NCBI GenBank assembly: GCA_934631985.1
Contig: CAKTYE010000003.1
Coordinates: forward strand, 14,314 to 78,313
Length of the DNA stretch: 64,000 nt
Direction of reading: 5' to 3'
Source of the DNA: an uncultured Clostridia bacterium
GTDB taxonomy: Bacteria; Bacillota; Clostridia; Christensenellales; Aristaeellaceae
Under the pieces are notes generated by a model. The model searched no databases and was not told the DNA's origin. It saw only the letters and a program-made list of their open reading frames with translations. This document shows positions 1 through 8,296 of the stretch, piece by piece. The translations under genes were made by a program, and so were the position numbers. Numbering within the stretch: the first letter of the stretch is position 1; every line of letters begins with the position of its first letter.

Positions 1-29
1 CCGTCTGCCGGGAGCCTTTTTATCTTCTT

Positions 30-1247
30 TTACGCCTGGATGCTCTGTCCTGCGGGGATCACCGTGTCCTTGCCGTGCAGCAGCAGCGTTACGTTCTTGC
101 TGCCATGGTTCTCCACCTGCACCGCGTCATGGGTGACGGTAAACCGCAGCGCCTGGCCCTGCCAGTACAGCGGAAAGCGCAGCTCGCTCCACGCTTCGGG
201 GAGCTTCGGCTCCACCCGCAGCTTGTCGCCCACAATGCGCACACCGCCAAAGCCGTAGACGACGCCCTGCCAGATGCCGCCCATGGACGCTGCATGGATG
301 CCCGCATCCGAGGTGGTCATCACAGGGCCAAGATCTGTCTTTTCTGCGCCCTCAAAAAGGGTGTAGGCCATTTCGTCCAGCCCCAGGTCTGCCGCCAGCA
401 CCGCGTGGGTGGAACGGCTCAGGGAGGAATCGTGCAGGGTGCGGCTCTCATAGAAGTAGAAGTTCTTCGTCTTTACGTCCGCGCTGAACAGCTCCTCCAG
501 CAGGAAGAACAACACCAGCACGTCCGCCTGCTTGCCCACCTGGATGCCGCTGATCTGCTCATGGCTGTAGTCCTGATAGATGGTTCCCACCACGTCGGAT
601 TGCTTATACTTCGTCAGGTCAATGTGCTTCAGGTCGAAGTAGCCCTCAAACTGGGGCAGGATGCCGTCGGCGTTCTCCCGTGGGAGGTACAGCTTATCCA
701 GCACACGCTTGATCTGCTGCGCTGCCGCCGCAAAGTCCAATGCCTTGTTCAGCCGCGTATACACCGCATCGCCGCGCTTTTCCAGCTCTGCCATCATGTT
801 CAGCGCCAGACGCATGTTGAAGCCCGCCATGTAGTTGGTGTAGGCGTTGTTGTTGATGTGATCCTTGTACTCGTCGGGACCGATCACGTCCGTGTACTCA
901 TACCAGCTCCGGGCTTCGTTCCATTCCGCGCGGCTGCTCCAGAAGCGGGCCGTCTCGATAACGATCTCATAGCCGCAGCGGTCCAGGAAGTCCTGATCGC
1001 CCGTGGCACGGAAATACTCCTGCACTGCAAAGGCGATGTCGGCGGAAATGTGCAGCTCGATGATACCCGTCCAGATCTTGGTAGGTTCGCCCGTGACAAC
1101 GTTAGCGTCACCCCACAGCGGCGTGACCTCGCCGTCATCCTTCCACGCGGATTCCCAGGGATACATCGCGCCGTCGTAATGGTTTTCCTTTTCTTTGGAA
1201 GGCCCGCCTTGCGGCTTTGCTCCCTTGCGTTGATATGAGTATAGCAT
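30..1247 (-). pseudogene. GH65 disaccharide phosphorylase, 5'-truncated (C-terminal half only)
   Basis: This encodes about 405 residues matching the C-terminal half of GH65 inverting phosphorylases (kojibiose, trehalose or maltose type), which normally have 750-800 residues. It begins at the MYPWESA segment of the (alpha/alpha)6 barrel. The catalytic acid motif VIGPDEYKDHINNN is present (Glu at residue 126 of the fragment), and the C-terminal beta domain is complete to a TAA stop. The N-terminal beta-sandwich and first barrel helices are absent, and no other frame between this gene and the LacI gene at 1559 carries them. The only upstream ATG (1247) overlaps the -10 box of the promoter at 1238-1266, so it lies before the predicted transcription start. 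This suggests that a deletion fused the original promoter to the middle of the gene; an assembly error is the alternative. The neighbours pgmB and lacI fit a phosphorolysis operon. Family assignment is firm; activity is unlikely. Confidence 0.8.
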
Positions 1248-1266
1248 AATCGAAACGAAGTTTCAA
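1238..1266 (-). promoter_or_regulatory. Sigma-A-type promoter with dyad operator for the GH65 fragment
   Basis: Read on the minus strand there is TTGAAA (1266-1261), a 17-base spacer and TATACT (1243-1238). The dyad GAAAC-GAA-GTTTC (1252-1264) lies across the -35 box and spacer, as expected for a repressor site. Related GTTTC/GAAAC dyads occur before the divergent LacI gene, so that LacI protein is the natural candidate regulator (inference). Confidence 0.6.
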
Positions 1267-1460
1267 TATGTTTTTTCAACTTTTACAAAAAACTGATAAA
1301 GTATTCCTGTGCAGCACAGCAAGGCGTTCTCATTTCCGCTTTGCGCATGTCCATTTATAGTTTTTTCTTGCCCATCTATTCCATCCATTTTTTGTAAGTT
1401 TCAGCATTGTCGAAACTGCGACTTTGAAGATGCTTTTTCCGTGCCTTTGTTTCTTCATCA

Positions 1461-1545
1461 TTTCATGAAACTGTTTCTTGAAACCCATTGCATTCTGCAC
1501 GAAAATATGCTATGCTATATTTGTATAATGAAACGTTGTAGAAAC
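1461..1545 (+). promoter_or_regulatory. Promoter and candidate operators of the first lacI gene
   Basis: TTGCAT (1488-1493), a 17-base spacer and TATGCT (1511-1516) form a plausible promoter; a second TATAAT lies at 1524-1529 without a clear -35. The dyads TTTCATGAAA (1461-1470) and GTTTCTTGAAAC (1473-1484) lie just upstream, and a half-conserved GAAACGTTGTAGAAAC lies downstream. These resemble the dyad in the divergent GH65 promoter. The rest of the 310-base gap (1267-1460) is AT-rich, with no gene visible. Confidence 0.5.
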
Positions 1546-1558
1546 GGAGGAGAAGACA

Positions 1559-2602
1559 TTGCCCCTCACCACGACTCAAAACGCTGGGGTCAAGGTGCTG
1601 GCGGATCACCTGGGTCTTTCCAAGGCCACGGTCTCCAAGGCGCTCAACGGCTATCCGCAGGTCAGCGAAGCCACCCGCCAGCGGGTGCTGGAGGCGGCGG
1701 AGCAGCTGGGCTATGCCACGCCGGAAAACGAAGCGGCGAACCGGCCCCTGGGCAGAAGCAAGCGCATCGGCTGGCTCTATCGTTCCGCCACGCGCGAGAT
1801 GAATCCCGACCAGTTCAACGCCAGCAACGGCTTTCAGTATGTTGCGCAGGAAATGCGAGACATTCGCATGGAGGTTCTGCTGCTGCCGCAGTTCCAGGAT
1901 AAGCCGGCAGGCCGCACCCTGAGCCAGCTGGTGGCGGATTATCATCTGGACGGCGCGTTCATCAGCGACATTCAGGTGCATGATCTGCTGTTTCAGGAGG
2001 TGCAGGAGGTCTTCGTGCCGCTGGTTTTTTGGGGCGCTCCCCCGGTTGCAGAGCAGGCTAACGTCTGCGCCGTCACCTATGATTCCATCGTGGGCATCGG
2101 CAAGACCATGGCGCATCTGCTCAGCCTTGGGCATCGGCGCATCGGCTTTCTGAACGGCAATTCCGGCGCGTATGTCAGTCAGGAGCGGCTGGACGGCTAC
2201 ATTCTGGCCCTGACGCGGGCGGGCGTCTCCTTCGACCCTACGCTAGTGTGGGAGGGAGATTATTCCTTCGCCTGCGGTGCGCCCGCGCTGGATTACTTCC
2301 TGCAAAAGGGCGTGACCGCCATCTGCTGCGCCAGCGACAAAATGGCCATTGGCGCAGCCCATGCCGCCACGCAACGCGGTCTTTCCATCCCGGAGGATCT
2401 GTCCATTGTGGGCTATGACGACGACCCGGTGTGCAGCAGCATGTTCCCCAGCCTGACCACGGTGGCGCAGGATTTCTTCCGCATTGGTCGGGTCGCGGCG
2501 ACGCTGATGACCTGCATGCTGCGGGGTCTGCCCGTCGGCCCGGTCTCCATTCACCCTGAGCTGCTGGTGCGCGGCTCTACCGCAACGCCGAAGCATACAT
2601 AA
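1559..2602 (+). CDS. LacI/GalR-family transcriptional regulator (disaccharide locus)
   Basis: This is a 347-residue cytoplasmic DNA-binding regulator. An N-terminal LacI helix-turn-helix (LSKATVSKALNGYPQVSEATR, about residues 19-38) with hinge helix is followed by a periplasmic-binding-protein-like ligand domain (about residues 65-340), ending in the typical VGYDDDPVCSSMFPSLTTV segment. The start is TTG at 1559, chosen because GGAGG (1546-1550) lies 8 bases upstream and no suitable ATG is nearby. It is divergent from the GH65 fragment and is followed after 29 bases by pgmB. That context suggests it senses a disaccharide or a phosphorolysis product and represses both units; ligand and operator are inferred. 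Confidence 0.92.
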   Translation: MPLTTTQNAGVKVLADHLGLSKATVSKALNGYPQVSEATRQRVLEAAEQLGYATPENEAANRPLGRSKRIGWLYRSATREMNPDQFNASNGFQYVAQEMRDIRMEVLLLPQFQDKPAGRTLSQLVADYHLDGAFISDIQVHDLLFQEVQEVFVPLVFWGAPPVAEQANVCAVTYDSIVGIGKTMAHLLSLGHRRIGFLNGNSGAYVSQERLDGYILALTRAGVSFDPTLVWEGDYSFACGAPALDYFLQKGVTAICCASDKMAIGAAHAATQRGLSIPEDLSIVGYDDDPVCSSMFPSLTTVAQDFFRIGRVAATLMTCMLRGLPVGPVSIHPELLVRGSTATPKHT

Positions 2603-2631
2603 AATACACCTAAAAGAGGAGGAAACTTTCC

Positions 2632-3270
2632 ATGAAATACGAAGGCATCATTTTCGACCTGGACGGCGTGATCTGCTCCACCGACCACTACCATTATCTG
2701 GCATGGAAGGCTCTGGCGGATCGTCTGGGCATCCCCTTCAACGAAACGGACAACAACCGTCTGCGCGGTGTGAGCCGCATGGAGAGCCTGAACATCGTGC
2801 TGGAAAAGAGCGCCAAGACCTACGCCGAGAATGAGAAGGTCGCCATGGCGACGGAAAAGAACGACACCTACCGCGAGCTGCTGCACCAGATGACCCCCGC
2901 CGACCTGTCCGACGAGGTGAAGAACACACTGGATACGCTGCGCGCCAAGGGCCTGAAGCTGGCGATCGGCTCCTCCAGCAAGAACACGCCCTTCATTCTG
3001 GAGCGCGTGGGCCTGAAGGGCTATTTTGACGCGGTGGCGGACGGCAACTGCATTACCCACTCCAAGCCCGACCCCGAGGTGTTCCTGAAGGCTGCGGAGA
3101 TGATCGGCCTGTCCCCCGCCGTGTGCCTGGTGGTGGAGGATGCGCATGCCGGTGTGGAGGCTGCCGTGAACGGCGGCTTTGACTGTGCCGCCATCGGCGA
3201 TGCGAAGGACGATGTGCGCGCCAAGCATCACCTGTCCACCTTCAGCGATCTGCTCAAGGCTGCGGAGTAA
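2632..3270 (+). CDS. pgmB: Beta-phosphoglucomutase
   Basis: This 212-residue HAD-superfamily enzyme converts beta-glucose 1-phosphate, the product of inverting GH65 phosphorylases, to glucose 6-phosphate. The N-terminal DxD motif FDLDGVICSTDHYH supplies the nucleophile Asp9 and acid/base Asp11. The cap region contains VSRMESL, which is characteristic of beta-phosphoglucomutases, followed by GSSSKN (motif 2), K in SKPDPE and VVEDAHAG (Mg-binding motif). Length is normal. It follows lacI by 29 bases with a strong AGAGGAGG site, so the two are probably co-transcribed. The presence of two GH65 genes nearby supports the substrate. Confidence 0.93.
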   Translation: MKYEGIIFDLDGVICSTDHYHYLAWKALADRLGIPFNETDNNRLRGVSRMESLNIVLEKSAKTYAENEKVAMATEKNDTYRELLHQMTPADLSDEVKNTLDTLRAKGLKLAIGSSSKNTPFILERVGLKGYFDAVADGNCITHSKPDPEVFLKAAEMIGLSPAVCLVVEDAHAGVEAAVNGGFDCAAIGDAKDDVRAKHHLSTFSDLLKAAE

Positions 3271-3283
3271 TTTTCATAAAAAC

Positions 3284-3348
3284 AAGCGCCCGCTCATGCG
3301 GCGGCAGAGGGAAAACCCTCTGTTCACCGCACAGCAGGCGCTTTTTCT
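3284..3348 (+). terminator. Rho-independent terminator after pgmB
   Basis: AAGCGCC pairs with GGCGCTT, enclosing a second stem CAGAGGG-AAAA-CCCTCTG, and a run of T follows. It ends the lacI-pgmB unit. Confidence 0.8.
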
Positions 3349-3459
3349 ATATACCCATTGCCCGTCAGAAACCAGTTGCCGTTGTCGCATCCTGCGCCGG
3401 GTCGAAGCCCTGCCGTTCAAGCATGGTCTGCATGGTCGCTTCCTCCTTTTTTGGGCAAA

Positions 3460-3490
3460 CGCCCTCCATGCACTGCGGCATGGAGGGACA
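3460..3490 (-). terminator. Hairpin downstream of the F5/8C-domain gene
   Basis: CCCTCCATGC and GCATGGAGGG form a 10-bp stem just past the stop codon of the minus-strand gene ending at 3495. The T-run after it is weak, so termination is only probable. Confidence 0.5.
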
Positions 3491-3494
3491 TGCT

Positions 3495-4097
3495 TTATTC
3501 GTAAATGCAAATTTCCGCCGCCTGTGCGCCGCCCGTGCGGGAGGAGGAGTTCATGGTGAACACAACCTTCACATAGGCCGCCTGCACCGCGTCAAAATCA
3601 ATGCAAATGCGGTTGCCTGTTTCCGCGTTGAAGTCATACTTTTCTGCCGATGCGACCTCGGTGAAGCTCTCGCCATCCGTGCTGACCCACACCGCAATTT
3701 CCTGGGTGCGCGGCTCCCAAATGGAGGACGGGTTCAGGCACACCGCCACGGTGGAAACGGTATGTGCTTCGCCCAGGACGATGGTCATTTCCGCCGGGAA
3801 GCCCTTGCTTTCCCAATAGGTGTCGGTCTTGCCGTCGTTGACGTTGCTGCTCACATACACATCATTGTGCGCCCCGGCAAGAACCTCCTTGCCCTCCGCC
3901 AGATTCTCCGTTTCGGGCAGGGGGATGAAGTTATCCGCAGGGTCCGGGAAGCAGGCAGGACGCTCCGGCGCAGTCTGCTCCGGGGCCTTCACGATGGTGA
4001 CAATGGTCTTGATGTCTTCCGCCCCTACCGCTGCGGTACTCAGGCACGCAAGTGACAGCAGGAGCAGCACAGTCAGCAAAAGACGCAGCTTCTTCAT
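3495..4097 (-). CDS. Secreted F5/8 type C (discoidin-like, CBM32-like) domain protein
   Basis: This 200-residue protein has a signal peptide (MKKLRLLLTVLLLLSLACL, cleavage near AVGA-ED) and then one galactose-binding-like jelly-roll domain (about residues 55-200). Domain hallmarks are NVNDGKTDTYWES, the VSTDGESFTEV strand and a C-terminal AYVKVVFTM...AEICIYE. Such domains bind sugars or cell-surface ligands. The start is ATG 4097 because AAGGGGG precedes it; an in-frame TTG at 4118 has no ribosome site. It starts 13 bases after the beta-helix gene, so it is in the same operon, and may act as a detached substrate-binding partner for that enzyme. The Cys near the signal-peptide end (SLAC) does not fit a good lipobox. 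Confidence 0.75.
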   Translation of the reverse strand: MKKLRLLLTVLLLLSLACLSTAAVGAEDIKTIVTIVKAPEQTAPERPACFPDPADNFIPLPETENLAEGKEVLAGAHNDVYVSSNVNDGKTDTYWESKGFPAEMTIVLGEAHTVSTVAVCLNPSSIWEPRTQEIAVWVSTDGESFTEVASAEKYDFNAETGNRICIDFDAVQAAYVKVVFTMNSSSRTGGAQAAEICIYE

Positions 4098-4110
4098 AGC
4101 TTTTTCCCCC

Positions 4111-5580
4111 TTATTCAATGGTGATGGCTTCGCAGTATTCGTTCGTCCGCAGCTTCATGGCCTTCAGGTCCTTGACGGGCTGTCCCAGGATGGTCACATT
4201 GCGCAGGGTCACGTTGGTAATACGGTTCTCCTCGCTCTGTCCTGCCAGACGGGATGCAGGCGCCTTGCCGTCCGCCGTGTTGACCACGGTCAGGCCGTCG
4301 ATCAGCACGTTGTCGATGGAGCCGAATTCATCCTTCACCGTGGACCAGGCAGAATTTTGAAGCGTCATTTCGATCAGCTCCTTGTTGCTGCCGTTGTCAC
4401 CCTGCATGAAGGCGTTTTCCACCACGATATTGCGGTACACAATGTCATGCACATAAGCGTCGTCGCTGTTGTGGATGCTGATGACTGGCTTATGGAAGTT
4501 ATACAGCACCGTGATGTTTTCAAACAGCACCTCGCTGATCTCCGGGTCCAGCGTCAAACCCTTATCCGTCTCATAGCCGATCTCCATGGACTGCGCCAGG
4601 TCTGTCCACACCTGCATGTTGCGGAAGGTGATCCCCTTGGTGGAGCCGGAATAATTTTTGATAACCAGGCTGTCATCCCAGGTGCGGGCAAAGCTGTCCG
4701 TCACCACATGATCCGTGCAGGACTGGAAGGTGAAGCCGTCGCCGTTCTGCCGCCCGGAAATGACCTTGACGTTGCTGATCTCCACATGCTTGGAGGCAAA
4801 GGAGTTGACATTCCAGCAGTTGGAGTTGACGATGGCAATGCCCTCGATGGTCACATCCTTGGCATGGTTCAGGTCGATCGGCACTCGCGCATAAGAGCCA
4901 GGCTGGTTCCAGGCAGGATAGTCGCTGCCATCGATCAAGCCGCGTCCGCAGATGCGTACGTTTTTTGCATTGTTGACGGAGATGATGCTGTGCAGCACCG
5001 CGCCGCCGGAAATGTACAGCGTCTGATCATCCTCCAGCACAATGGCGTCCATCGTCCACTCGCCGGGGCCGATGTAGAAAACGTTCGGATCGTCGAAGTC
5101 CGGCACATCCTCCTCCAGCGGATTGGCGAAGATGTGCAGCGCCTTGTTCACGCTGCCGTTGAACACCACGGTATACTGTCCGGGCTGATTCAGCAGAAAG
5201 CTGACCGTGCCGTCCTTCACCTCAGGAACGATCCCGGCGGCCTGGGGCAGCACCTCGGCGCTTTCTACCCCATCGGGCAAGCCGGGCATGCTGATCTCCA
5301 CCTTCACCCGGCCCTCAAAGTCGAAATACGTCATGGGGGTGGTGACAGGCTGGGTATTGGCATTCCAGATATGCTCATGATTGACCATCACGTCATACAC
5401 AAACAGCTCATAGCCGTTGACGCGAACCTGCGCAGTCTCGGAGCTGGTCATGGTCTTGGGACCTTCATAGAGGGTCAGCAGCGTCGGCGCCTCCTCCGCC
5501 TGCCCGGTCACGGCCCACGCCGCCGCCAGCAGCGCCACAAGCAGCAGGCACATCATGGTAGAACGTTTTCCTTTCATCAT
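4111..5580 (-). CDS. Secreted right-handed beta-helix glycosidase, GH28/GH49-like
   Basis: This protein of about 489 residues has a signal peptide (hydrophobic stretch about residues 10-28, cleavage near GQA-EE). An N-terminal beta-sandwich (about 30-150) precedes a parallel beta-helix (about 165-480) with repeated rungs such as VTIEGIAIVNSNCWNVN, VEISNVKVISGRQNGDGF and ITFRNMQVW. NGDGF and TWDDSLVIKN look like the Asp-bearing rungs of clan GH-N (polygalacturonases, dextranase, isopullulanase). The two-domain order resembles GH49, but the substrate cannot be fixed. AGGAGG is too close to ATG 5586, so start 5580 (or 5577) is preferred. Its promoter carries the operator shared with the ABC/GH65 unit, suggesting it releases oligosaccharides for that importer. 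Confidence 0.75.
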   Translation of the reverse strand: MMKGKRSTMMCLLLVALLAAAWAVTGQAEEAPTLLTLYEGPKTMTSSETAQVRVNGYELFVYDVMVNHEHIWNANTQPVTTPMTYFDFEGRVKVEISMPGLPDGVESAEVLPQAAGIVPEVKDGTVSFLLNQPGQYTVVFNGSVNKALHIFANPLEEDVPDFDDPNVFYIGPGEWTMDAIVLEDDQTLYISGGAVLHSIISVNNAKNVRICGRGLIDGSDYPAWNQPGSYARVPIDLNHAKDVTIEGIAIVNSNCWNVNSFASKHVEISNVKVISGRQNGDGFTFQSCTDHVVTDSFARTWDDSLVIKNYSGSTKGITFRNMQVWTDLAQSMEIGYETDKGLTLDPEISEVLFENITVLYNFHKPVISIHNSDDAYVHDIVYRNIVVENAFMQGDNGSNKELIEMTLQNSAWSTVKDEFGSIDNVLIDGLTVVNTADGKAPASRLAGQSEENRITNVTLRNVTILGQPVKDLKAMKLRTNEYCEAITIE

Positions 5581-5685
5581 TTCCATCCTCCTGTTTTCCC
5601 TGCGGCAAGCTCCGCAGCGCGCGGGCTATGCGTTTTTCGCCGCGGTTCCGCCTTTTTTCTTCCATAAAAGGAGCGTTCTCGGCGA

Positions 5686-5740
5686 GTTTAACGCTAAACC
5701 CATCTGCGGTCATTATAGCAGGAAAAGTGCCGCAATGCAA
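5686..5740 (-). promoter_or_regulatory. Promoter and shared LacI-type operator of the beta-helix operon
   Basis: On the minus strand, TTGCAT (5740-5735), 17 bases, then TATAAT (5717-5712). The dyad GTTTAGCGTTAAAC (5699-5686), with the central CpG typical of LacI-family sites, lies just after the expected start of transcription. The same sequence is found at 5824-5837, and a one-base variant at 14015-14028. Confidence 0.82.
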
Positions 5741-5779
5741 CGCTCTGGCAAAAAAATGACCAAATTGAAAATCCACCCC

Positions 5780-5839
5780 TTGACAGGGCATGGGCCTGAT
5801 GCTATAATCAAACCATCAGATAGGTTTAGCGTTAAACCT
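5780..5839 (+). promoter_or_regulatory. Consensus promoter and shared operator of the CIA30-like gene
   Basis: A perfect TTGACA (5780-5785), 17 bases, TATAAT (5803-5808) promoter is followed by the 18-base dyad AGGTTTAGCGTTAAACCT (5822-5839) at the expected transcript start. A promoter this strong with the operator downstream suggests high expression that is tightly repressed when the inducer is absent. Confidence 0.88.
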
Positions 5840-5868
5840 ACCAATCCAATACTTTGAGGAGGGTTCCC

Positions 5869-6594
5869 ATGAAAAAGTTCCTTGCTTTCCTGCTTGCCCT
5901 GACGATGGTCTTTGCCATGACCGCTTCCGTTCTGGCTGAGGGTGAAACCTACCTATGGGACAACTTCGACGACCGTGATCCCCAGGCGAAGCCTGACATG
6001 GCCCCCAACGGCGTGAACCTGTGGTGGGACAACTTCGACAACCTGCGCGCCAAGAACGAGGACGGCGCCCTGAAGCTGGACTTCCGTCCCAAGGCGTATG
6101 ACCCCGAGGATTACGACTCCGAGGATGAATACTACGAGCGTGCCACTGACTGGATGGGCAACTGGGGCGAAGCCGTGAACATGTGGGCGCTGGACGGCAT
6201 CTCCTACTGCAAATACCTGACCATCCGCGTGAAGGGCGCTGAGGGCGGCGAGGAAAACAAGCTCATCATGGACTGGCATCCCGAAGACAGCAAGTTCTAC
6301 GCGGCCCGCTTCAGCGACCTGGTGCTGGCGGATGGCAGCCATCCCGTGATCACCACCGAATGGCAGGATCTGAAGATCGACCTGGAAGCCTCCGGTTTCC
6401 CGGGCATGACCAACGCCATGCACATCCGCGCCTTCGCCAAGTGCGTCATCTGGCTGGATGAGATCACCTTCTCCGAGGCTGTTGCCCCCGTGGACAGCAC
6501 CAGCACCGAGACCATCCTGGCCGGCATGACCGCGCCCGAGACCGGCAAGCCCGCTTCCCTGCCCATCAAGGACTACGTTGCGGAGCTGCAATAA
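5869..6594 (+). CDS. Secreted CIA30/CBM11-like jelly-roll protein, function unknown
   Basis: This 241-residue secreted protein has signal peptide MKKFLAFLLALTMVFAMTAS, cleaved near VLA-EG. The mature part reads as one beta-jelly-roll of the CIA30/CBM11 type: it opens with LWDNFDDRD, repeats WWDNFDN, and has YLTIRVKGAEGGEENKL and WQDLKIDLEASGF strands before a closing IWLDEITFSEA. It is rich in Trp, Asp and Tyr, as carbohydrate-binding proteins often are. No catalytic motif is recognised. ATG 5869 is preferred over the upstream in-frame TTG because GAGGAGGG ends 6 bases before it. It is transcribed alone from a consensus promoter with the shared operator and its own terminator. A role in capturing polysaccharide for the regulon is inferred. 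Confidence 0.65.
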   Translation: MKKFLAFLLALTMVFAMTASVLAEGETYLWDNFDDRDPQAKPDMAPNGVNLWWDNFDNLRAKNEDGALKLDFRPKAYDPEDYDSEDEYYERATDWMGNWGEAVNMWALDGISYCKYLTIRVKGAEGGEENKLIMDWHPEDSKFYAARFSDLVLADGSHPVITTEWQDLKIDLEASGFPGMTNAMHIRAFAKCVIWLDEITFSEAVAPVDSTSTETILAGMTAPETGKPASLPIKDYVAELQ

Positions 6595-6611
6595 CAGCCA
6601 ATTGTTTTCCC

Positions 6612-6645
6612 GGGAGACAGCGGAGCTGTCTCCCTTCCTTTTTTG
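6612..6645 (+). terminator. Rho-independent terminator after the CIA30-like gene
   Basis: GGGAGACAGC-GGA-GCTGTCTCCC, a perfect 10-bp stem, is followed by TTCCTTTTTT. Confidence 0.9.
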
Positions 6646-6655
6646 TCTGCGGGAC

Positions 6656-6699
6656 TTGCATCCATCCGCAAAAGCATGTATGCTAATAGATAGCCTATC
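6656..6699 (+). promoter_or_regulatory. Promoter of the second lacI gene, with dyad
   Basis: TTGCAT (6656-6661), 17 bases, TATGCT (6679-6684): the same boxes as the promoter of the first lacI gene. The dyad GATAGCCTATC (6689-6699) follows and could be an autoregulatory site, but it differs from the GTTTAGCGTTAAAC motif. Confidence 0.55.
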
Positions 6700-6756
6700 G
6701 CCGCACGCTCCGTCCTGCGGCGGTGAAGACGGTGAATATGAAATGTGGGGAAGTCA

Positions 6757-7773
6757 ATGGTCACACTGAAGGACATCGCCGCTGAAGCAGGCGTGAGCAT
6801 CACCACCGTTTCCAATGTGGTGCATAACAGGAAAAGCCGGGTCTCTGAAAAGCAGCTGGCGAAAATTTGGGAAATCATCGAACGGGAGCATTATGTGCCC
6901 AGCATGTCGGCGCGTTCCCTGGCGAAGGACCAGTCCGCCATCATCGCCATGGTCACCTACATCACGCCGCGCACCACGGGCAGCACGGTAGACGACCCGT
7001 TTATGAGCGTCATTGCCGCCAGCATCGAGCAGCGCACCCGTGAGGAGGGCTATTACCTGATGATCCGCTCGGCAGAGACGGTGGACGCGCTGGAATCGCT
7101 GATCCACAGTTGGCGGCTTGCCGGACTCATCATGACGGGCCTGTATCAGGACGCTTTCTTTGAGGCCGCGGCACATCTGGGCATCCCCTTTGTGCTGATC
7201 GACAGCTATATCAACGACCCCAACGTATGCAGCGTCGGGCTGGAGGACGAAAAGGGCGGCTACCTTGCCACAAAGCACCTGCTGGAAAATGGGCATCGCA
7301 CCATTGCGTTCGCCTCCCCCACGGTGCAGGCCGGCGGCGTGCTGGATCTGCGCCTGCAGGGCTATCGCCGCGCGCTGGCAGAATACGGCGTTCCCTTTGA
7401 TCCCTCGCTGATCTTCATGCAGGAAATTTCCGTGCAGGAGGGCAAGCGCTTGGGGCATCAGCTCAGCCAGCGGCCTGAGATCACGGGCATCTTCGCTTCC
7501 GCTGACATTCTGGCGGCGGGCATCATGTCCGGCCTGCATGAATGCGGCATGTACGTCCCCCGGGATAAGTCCATTGTGGGCTTTGATGATCACTATCTCT
7601 CCCAACTGACCATTCCCGGCCTGACCACCATCCATCAGGATTCCGAGCAAAAGGGCATTCTTGCCACGGACATGATCCTTGCGCAGCTTCGGCATGAACC
7701 CATTGCAGAGAAAAAGATCATCCTGCCCGTGCGCCTGGTGGAGAGAGGCAGCGTACGGAATCTCAAGGCCTGA
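6757..7773 (+). CDS. LacI/GalR-family regulator, probable repressor of the shared-operator regulon
   Basis: This 338-residue protein has an N-terminal LacI helix-turn-helix (MVTLKDIAAEAGVSITTVSN) with hinge and a periplasmic-binding-protein-like sensor domain ending in VGFDDHYLSQLTIPGLTTI. ATG 6757 fits the family N-terminus; an in-frame GTG at 6745 would only add four residues. It sits between the two operator-bearing clusters (5.7-5.8 kb and 14.0 kb), which makes it the best candidate for binding GTTTAGCGTTAAAC. This is an inference; the first LacI at 1559 is the alternative. The ligand is probably the imported di- or oligosaccharide or its phosphorolysis product. Confidence 0.9.
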   Translation: MVTLKDIAAEAGVSITTVSNVVHNRKSRVSEKQLAKIWEIIEREHYVPSMSARSLAKDQSAIIAMVTYITPRTTGSTVDDPFMSVIAASIEQRTREEGYYLMIRSAETVDALESLIHSWRLAGLIMTGLYQDAFFEAAAHLGIPFVLIDSYINDPNVCSVGLEDEKGGYLATKHLLENGHRTIAFASPTVQAGGVLDLRLQGYRRALAEYGVPFDPSLIFMQEISVQEGKRLGHQLSQRPEITGIFASADILAAGIMSGLHECGMYVPRDKSIVGFDDHYLSQLTIPGLTTIHQDSEQKGILATDMILAQLRHEPIAEKKIILPVRLVERGSVRNLKA

Positions 7774-7821
7774 CGCTTTCCGACTGCATATTCTTCATCC
7801 ATGCTTATTTGAGGAGGAGCC

Positions 7822-8280
7822 ATGCTTACTTACCACCCTACGACCGAAGAAGAAAAATACCTTATCACCGCCTGGCAATACAGCGGCGACTATGCCATGT
7901 ACAACAAACCGCCCTATGCGGAGCAGAAGAAGTCCGGCGTTGGCTTTGCCAATCCCGCAAACCACTTTTACTCCTTTTATGACGATACCGCGCTCATCGG
8001 CTTCATCAACCTTTCCGAAGAAGAAACCGAGGTGTTCTTTGGCATCGGCGTAAACCCCGCGCATTGCGGCAAGGGCTACGGTCAGCAGATCACGCGAATG
8101 GCCTTCGACATCTCCCAGGAACTGTTTCCTGGCAAGCCCCTGTATTTGGAAGTTCGGACCTGGAACACCAGGGCCGTCCGCTGTTACGAGAAGGCCGGCT
8201 TCCACATTGTTGGCGGGCCGATCCGGCAAACAACCTCCATCGGAGACGGCGAATTTTATCACATGGTGCGGGAGTCCTAA
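7822..8280 (+). CDS. GNAT-family N-acetyltransferase
   Basis: This 152-residue protein has the acetyl-CoA binding motif NPAHCGKGYGQQIT (R/QxxGxG/A type, about residues 78-91), followed by the helix and the VRTWNTRAVRCYEKAGF segment typical of RimJ/RimL-like acetyltransferases. The substrate is not predictable. GAGGAGG lies 5 bases before ATG 7822. It follows lacI by 48 bases and may share its transcript, ending at the terminator at 8297. Confidence 0.85.
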   Translation: MLTYHPTTEEEKYLITAWQYSGDYAMYNKPPYAEQKKSGVGFANPANHFYSFYDDTALIGFINLSEEETEVFFGIGVNPAHCGKGYGQQITRMAFDISQELFPGKPLYLEVRTWNTRAVRCYEKAGFHIVGGPIRQTTSIGDGEFYHMVRES

Positions 8281-8296
8281 ACGCCTTTCCGCCTAA

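Noticed and set aside
75..1238. Long open frame on the plus strand opposite the GH65 fragment
   Set aside because: It mirrors the codon pattern of the real gene, is rich in His, Val, Gln and Arg, lacks a ribosome site and resembles no family; the same holds for other long antisense frames in this GC-rich window.
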